Source: Amphiura filiformis (Eukaryota > Echinodermata > Ophiuroidea > Amphilepidida > Amphiuridae). From it: DNA of 64,000 bases. Position numbers and translations under genes: made by a program. The stretch spans positions 40,592,295 to 40,656,294 of the forward strand of contig NC_092640.1 in NCBI RefSeq assembly GCF_039555335.1, given 5' to 3'. Of the stretch, positions 59,139-64,000 are shown piece after piece. Below the pieces are notes generated by a model. The model saw nothing but the letters and a program-made list of their open reading frames with translations, was not told the DNA's origin and searched no databases. The stretch's first letter is position 1. Each line of letters opens with the position of its first letter.

Positions 59139-59930
59139 TTAACCCCTCCCCTGTTTTCCCCTTAATTTTTATATCAAAACTGAGATTTTTGGTATTGGCA
59201 TAAAGCTCATATTTTACTCATTAAAATTAGTAAAGTAATACTAAAATTTATCGCCTGAGATAAATTTCGTTTAGTTCATAATCTGCATATCCTGTCAGGC
59301 ATTGCTTCTCATCAAAACTGCACGAACAAGCAACTCAAAATTTGGAAACAATAATTTTAATGGTACATTTTTTTGTAAAGCCTCAATATGTACATTGTAT
59401 AAGAATACAAAATATTTTACCATGTCCCTTCCTTTAAGTTTTGACTTTTTAAAAAGCTAAATTGCACTAGCAGTAGTGGTTTTAATATTAAGAAGCAAAA
59501 ATGTGTTTCACAGAATCACAATGGACATAGAACCGTAAGTATTTCAGACTTAAAATTTCACTGGGATTTATGAGAAAAATAAAAGAATTTTCTTCAGATT
59601 CAAAAAGCTCCATTTTGAAATGGATAAAGCGATTTTAAATACCGTACCTTTGGTAATCCTCCAGACTACAGTAGTGATTTATATGTTGGTGTTTGGTGTT
59701 GCCACAGGTGTGGAACTTCACGGTTGCATATCACAGAACCTGTATGAAAAATAAAATAAAATAAAAATGGTATTTGACAAACTATCTTGTCTCTTGTGTT
59801 GGTGTTGGCCTTTTGGTTCGCGGAGAGACAGTCATTTTACTGGGTCAGTCCATCTCAAATCACCAAATGGGTTGGCTGGTCACCCTCTCAGGTTTTATTT
59901 AAAATCACTTATATCATAGCCCTATGTGCC
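59139..59930. other. DNA with one possible small exon
   Basis: On the minus strand, 59743-59663 is bounded by CATACAG and by AAAG before GTACGG, but every frame holds a stop. One frame reads FHTCGNTKHQHINHYCSLED. It could be an untranslated or damaged exon. Confidence 0.25.
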
Positions 59931-60064
59931 CAATGAACACATTTCAAGCGGTAGGTCTATACTCCTTGTCGTTACCGAGAACCGGCCTATTAAAAATTGG
60001 GTCAGACACCCCCCCCCTTGTTACTCATGCGCGTAGAGACCTACCGTTTGAAATGTGTTCATTT
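59931..60064. repeat. Inverted repeat
   Basis: AATGAACACATTTCAAGCGG and TAGGTCTATA pair with TAGAGACCTACCGTTTGAAA and TGTGTTCATTT across a centre with a run of nine C. Confidence 0.8.
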
Positions 60065-60815
60065 GGCACATGCCACCCGATTATCCCAAGTTACCAAACC
60101 CTAACAGGGCACATAAACATGATCGTCATGTGTGCAACCCAGTTTCAAGCATCAGCTTTTGCAAAGTGACGATCAACATAAGCAGCTGCAGCTGTTGCAG
60201 ATGGAAAATTTATAGCATCGATAACCATGACGTGTGCGAGTGAGCATCAACATGTTGTACATAATTTTTGGGCCACCCGATTATCCAAAGTTACCCAACC
60301 CTAACAGGGCACATAAACATGACCGACCGTGATGTGTGCAAACTAGTTTCGAGCATGAGCTTTCGCAAAGTGACGATCAACATAAGCAGCTGTTGCAAGG
60401 GGTAAATTTTGACGATCGATAACCATGACGTGTGCGAGCGAGCATCAAACATGTTGTACATAATTTTTGGGATTTATAGAATCGATAACCATGACGTGTG
60501 CTAGCAAGCATCAAACATGTTGTACATAATTTTTGGGCCACCCGATTATCCTAAGTTTATATCAAACCCTAACAGGGCACATAAACATGACGTGTGCGAG
60601 CGAGCATCGAACATGTTGTACATAATTTTGGGAATTATAGAATTAGAATTGATAACCATGACGTGTGCGAGCGAGCATCAACATGTTGTACATAATTTTT
60701 GGGCCACCCGATTATCCTAAGTTTCCAAACCCTAACAGGGCACATAAACATGACCGTGATGTGTGCAACCCGGTTTCGAGCATGAGCTTTACAAAGTGAC
60801 GATCAACATAAGCAG
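60063..60815. repeat. Irregular tandem repeat (about four units)
   Basis: GCCACCCGATTATCC starts units at about 60072, 60274, 60537 and 60706. Shared phrases are AACCCTAACAGGGCACATAA, GACGTGTGCGAGCGAGCATC and ATGTTGTACATAATTTTTGG, with subunits gained and lost. Confidence 0.85.
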
Positions 60816-60991
60816 AGTCCATGCATGCATGGTATTATAATTAGTAAAACCAAAGTATACATTAGAATTGAAGAGGCATATTGACGTTACATGATGGGAA
60901 CGTTATCATCAATGATCATTATTACTAATAAACAATGATAAATATTACGATCATTGCCATCATATTTCCACCGCAAGGTTTCCATATACCT

Positions 60992-61085
60992 GCACCATTG
61001 CAAGGAACTGCAAGTGCAAATCCAAATGCAATACAAAAATAATACAAAAAGTTTGTACTTTTGTATGACAAAATTAGCATGACAT
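60992..61085 (-). CDS. Possible first coding exon with signal peptide (tentative)
   Basis: On the minus strand an ATG opens MLILSYKSTNFLYYFCIAFG, then FALAVPCNGA, and reaches the donor GCAG before GTATAT in phase 1. The hydrophobic stretch ending ALA is signal-peptide-like, and phase 1 would fit the SRCR exon at 47258 or an independent small gene. No promoter or acceptor partner could be proven. It could equally be a chance frame. Confidence 0.3.
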
Positions 61086-61239
61086 GGCCATAATCATGTA
61101 ATGTTTGTTCATGATGTTGTTGGTCTATCGCAATAATTATTATTCTGCGTTTGTAATTGAAAAAATTACGAGATTTATCATCATGATCATTCATGGAGCC
61201 GGGTGCAGAATTCGTAAAATTTAAGGTAAATAAAGCCAA

Positions 61240-62984
61240 CGATTTGGATCATTTATCTTGTATCGATCGGTTCCTTAATTCTCCTTCTAAAAATATCATG
61301 ATTACCTACCCATACCAAAACGTATTCTAACGAAGAAATTATTTCTGATCAAATCGACTGTGTCTACGACATTCGCCTTGATCGCAAGCGCTTCATATCC
61401 AAGCAGTCATTGATAGCGTAGCGACATTTTGTCTTTCACTACAAAACTTAATTCCTTTTTGATCAGATGAACCGTTACAAACGGTCTCTCAGATAGCTAC
61501 CGTCAAGACACAGATAAAACGAGTTGCATATACGTGCCGTTTATAGGATTCTGAACACGTTAGGCGGGCCGTTAGGACTATAAAATGAAGTCAAGCCCGC
61601 ACAAAGCTAGACAAACATTGACATTGACCAAAATGAACCCGAAAACATTGCTAAATAGACCATGTCATGCCGAACAGAAAAAGGTAGACGAACTTACATT
61701 ATAATTAACCGAAAATGTTTTCGCGAAATTGCATTGCAGTTCCTTCAAAATTCTTCAACTAAAATGTATACCAAAATCATTAAATATTAGTAAAATTTAT
61801 CAAGAAGTATATTTAAGTTTGGAAAAATACGGTATAGCTATCATAATGAATTTTTGCCTATTATAAAACAGGCCACAACTGATGAACGTAAACCACAACT
61901 GATCACAAAAAGCTACAAAACACATCAAGCGCAAAAGTCCCAATAGCTACCGTCAATAAATTTCCATAGTATAATTATACTTATCAATAAATCATAATTA
62001 TACTTATCAATAAATCATAACAAAATTGAAGAATATCATACTTTGTCCACCTTGCGTTTAGATGATTGCAGAATGAAGATGATCAGAAGAACTATAATTT
62101 AAAGATGATTTCTTGGAGATGATAAAGATGATTTCGTGGAGATGATTTTTTTCGCATCCGTCAACTTGGAGAATTCGATCAGCTGTGACAAAGAGGGACG
62201 CTTGTTTATACCCGACGCCACTTGAAAACACTTGAAATATAGGTGTGGGCAAAACAAGAACCCAAAAAAACCCCATCGCCAAATGATATTGAAGATGCTG
62301 CAATGTTACGTAACGGTTCAAGTTCATCGATTCGCTATCGATTCCCTATCAATTCGCTCAACTCTATATATGACTCATGATTAGTCATCTCCTAAATAGA
62401 GGCTGATGGGAAGATATGTCAATTTAACATGCATGATGGGAAGTTTTGTCAATATAAACGGGTTTATTATTTGAAATGCTATAGGGCCTACACAAACGAA
62501 GTAAAATTGCAAAACCTACTGCATGTTATTATATAATATTTATGTAAAGTAGAAGCGGTAAAGTTTAACCTTGACACACGCAAGTTCTCCTAAAAATGAA
62601 TTTCTTTCGGTAAGAAAATAATTATCATAGACGGAATGACAATATCATAGACGGAATGAACAACATAGTCATAGGCGCAGTTCAACCACCGTGCTTGTTA
62701 GTCAAATCCACATGGTGTGTAGTATACGCGAATAGTAACCTCGCTCATTGAATTTCACGTTAAATTATCGCACCCAATCATGCCGCACTCATGCACCAAC
62801 GCTCAAAAGTAGGTGTATTTGGACAGGAAAATGCCAGATTTGGGCTAATTGTGCGCAATTGTGTGCAGTGCCGAATTTATTTTTTTTCGGCGTTTTTCTC
62901 ATTAAATTAGGGTCCCGTTCCAAAAAAAAATCAAACTGGTGTCTAGATGTAAGATATTGATGCCTACATTAACAAAACTCTCGT
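61240..62984. other. DNA without a recognised gene
   Basis: TAATCATAATTATACTTATC-type short repeats at about 61975-62035. The minus-strand frame at 62058-62327 is hydrophobic in part but has no domain. Nothing else supported. Confidence 0.35.
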
Positions 62985-63075
62985 GTAGAAACATTACCTA
63001 ATGAAGAAACAATCGAATGTGAAGGGCTACTAACAATTGAAGAATGTACAAAGGCAGTACAAACACTTAAACTTT
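62985..63075 (+). pseudogene. LINE reverse transcriptase N-terminal remnant
   Basis: Reads VETLPNEETIECEGLLTIEE, then CTKAVQTLKL. This matches the start of L1-type reverse transcriptases (L..E....E..IT.EE...AL..LK.NKSPG). It follows naturally on SKEIED, which ends the other LINE part at 54418, so the two appear to be halves of one element separated by ~8.5 kb. Confidence 0.65.
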
Positions 63076-63204
63076 GATTTATGCTAGATTAGATGATACA
63101 CTATGTTTTATAATTATTATATAGTTTGCAACTTTTCAAGTCATGTGTTGTAACCCTGCGGTCGGACCTGCATTTTACAAATTTTGTAGTACAAGTTCAC
63201 GCTC

Positions 63205-63970
63205 ATAATTTCGACTTGGTAACCAATACAGACCAACATATGGATCAACTGCTTGGTCGCAGGTGCCAAGATTAGCAAGTTTGTTATGAAATAATAGTTT
63301 TAAAATGCCTGCGGATTAGGCATGATCATCACATATACATACTTTTTTCGCTGGGCAAATAACCCCTGCATCTTCATAGTGGTCGAGTTGTGATTTCCCC
63401 ATCCATTGTGGCTGCATTCACCTAAGCTGCTTTCTGACCCTGAACAGCTAACATCATCCAGCCATATTTCTCCAATTCCCTCTCCAAACTGAGCATTGCC
63501 AACAGCTTGTGCATCACCAGATGGAAATCCAAGTTGACGACAAACTACCATTGCATCATCACTATCCCATAAGTCATCACACACTGTTCCCCAAGCACCA
63601 TTGTAAAATACCTCCACTCTGCCTTCATTTGAATTGCTGCCACCAACAAGACGGACTGAAAGAGTATCAATAGTGAGACATGCAAGGAACATTTATCATA
63701 ACGGTGGCTGAATGTGGCTTTGCATAATATAGTCAGATTGGTTAAATTGCTTTGGGGTAAAAGTGGGCAACCCCTCTCCCTCACAGGTCCAAAATAAGAC
63801 ATTTAACAGGAAAAGGATTGTTTTGTCAAAATAGTTTTAGAACAGACAATAACCTGGATTGTTTAAAACCTATTTTAAATATATCTGTCATCATAATGTT
63901 TCCATAACAGGACAGAGCTTTTCATATTCTAGTGAGTGTCATCATCAGATCAATTGAATAAACAAGATGT
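63205..63970 (-). repeat. Segmental duplication around SRCR copy 1
   Basis: Matches 46785-47560 on both sides of the exon (TTTCGACTTGGTAACCAATA; AAAACCTATTTTAAATATAT; ATTCTAGTGAGTGTCATCAT). The flank 45880-46085 next to copy 3 shares the last ~200 bp of it. Confidence 0.85.
63343..63655 (-). pseudogene. SRCR domain exon, copy 1 (frame broken)
   Basis: Translation on the minus strand gives a typical scavenger receptor cysteine-rich domain: VRLVGG, then [28 protein letters not shown] and [15 protein letters not shown]. The acceptor is TTTCAG before TCCGTC and the donor is GTATGT, giving the phase 1-1 exon usual for SRCR modules. Near the C-terminal end the reading frame shifts just after GNHN, because the copies at 46948 and 45429 read CGHYEDAG there and this one does not. 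By eye it is a one-base deletion. SRCR domains bind ligands outside the cell, often in innate immunity. The exon could be real with an assembly error, or a decayed duplicate. Confidence 0.8.
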
Positions 63971-64000
63971 TGGATCTTGTAAACAATAGGAGAGCTGGAA

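Noticed and set aside
62058-62327. Secreted or membrane protein frame on the minus strand
   Set aside because: One hydrophobic stretch only, no splice context and no domain.

Overview
The window is eukaryotic genomic DNA. It is AT-rich, with small phase-matched exons spread through long introns full of fold-back (MITE-like) elements, tRNA-derived repeats, LINE remnants and satellites. The protein domains (SRCR, NIDO, AMOP, VWD, cadherin-like, calcium-binding EGF) and the repeat style suggest a marine invertebrate deuterostome, perhaps an echinoderm or hemichordate. That assignment is an inference.

One large minus-strand gene covers almost the whole window, and its 5' side is at the high coordinates. 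Reading 5' to 3', I find three SRCR exons (63343-63655, 46948-47258, 45429-45739), a pre-NIDO exon and NIDO exons (43752-37791), three AMOP exons (36656-28116), VWD exons (27541-23148), a linker exon and a cadherin-like exon (21693-19380), then about 14 EGF modules (18539-907) and the start of a further exon (117-1). Nearly all exon junctions agree in phase, mostly phase 1, so this is probably one gene for a large secreted or membrane-anchored modular protein of the MUC4/mucin-like (NIDO-AMOP-VWD-EGF) type with N-terminal SRCR modules. The start codon and the C-terminus lie outside the window. The SRCR and NIDO exons carry single-base frame breaks, whereas every intact EGF exon is in frame.

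Several exons of this gene are followed by tandem copies of their own 3' part, including the 5' splice site and the first intron bases. This happens at the cadherin-like exon (124-bp units) and at several EGF exons (about 112-113-bp units). One exon is preceded by a copy of its 5' part with the acceptor site.

The intron between SRCR exons 1 and 2 (47259-63342) is a nest of mobile DNA. A plus-strand L1/Tx1-type LINE remnant is interrupted by a small MITE and by a 4.7-kb terminal-inverted-repeat element made of 116-bp satellite units. A 183-bp piece of the same LINE has been copied into that satellite. A further 8.5 kb of fold-back elements and minisatellites separates the endonuclease part of the LINE from a small reverse-transcriptase remnant.

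Other notable items are two inverted hammerhead-ribozyme-like motifs with complete catalytic cores (7192-7387), a large inverted array of about 333-bp units each holding a tRNA-like sequence (41000-43185), and a palindromic array of about 90-bp units (34480-35525).
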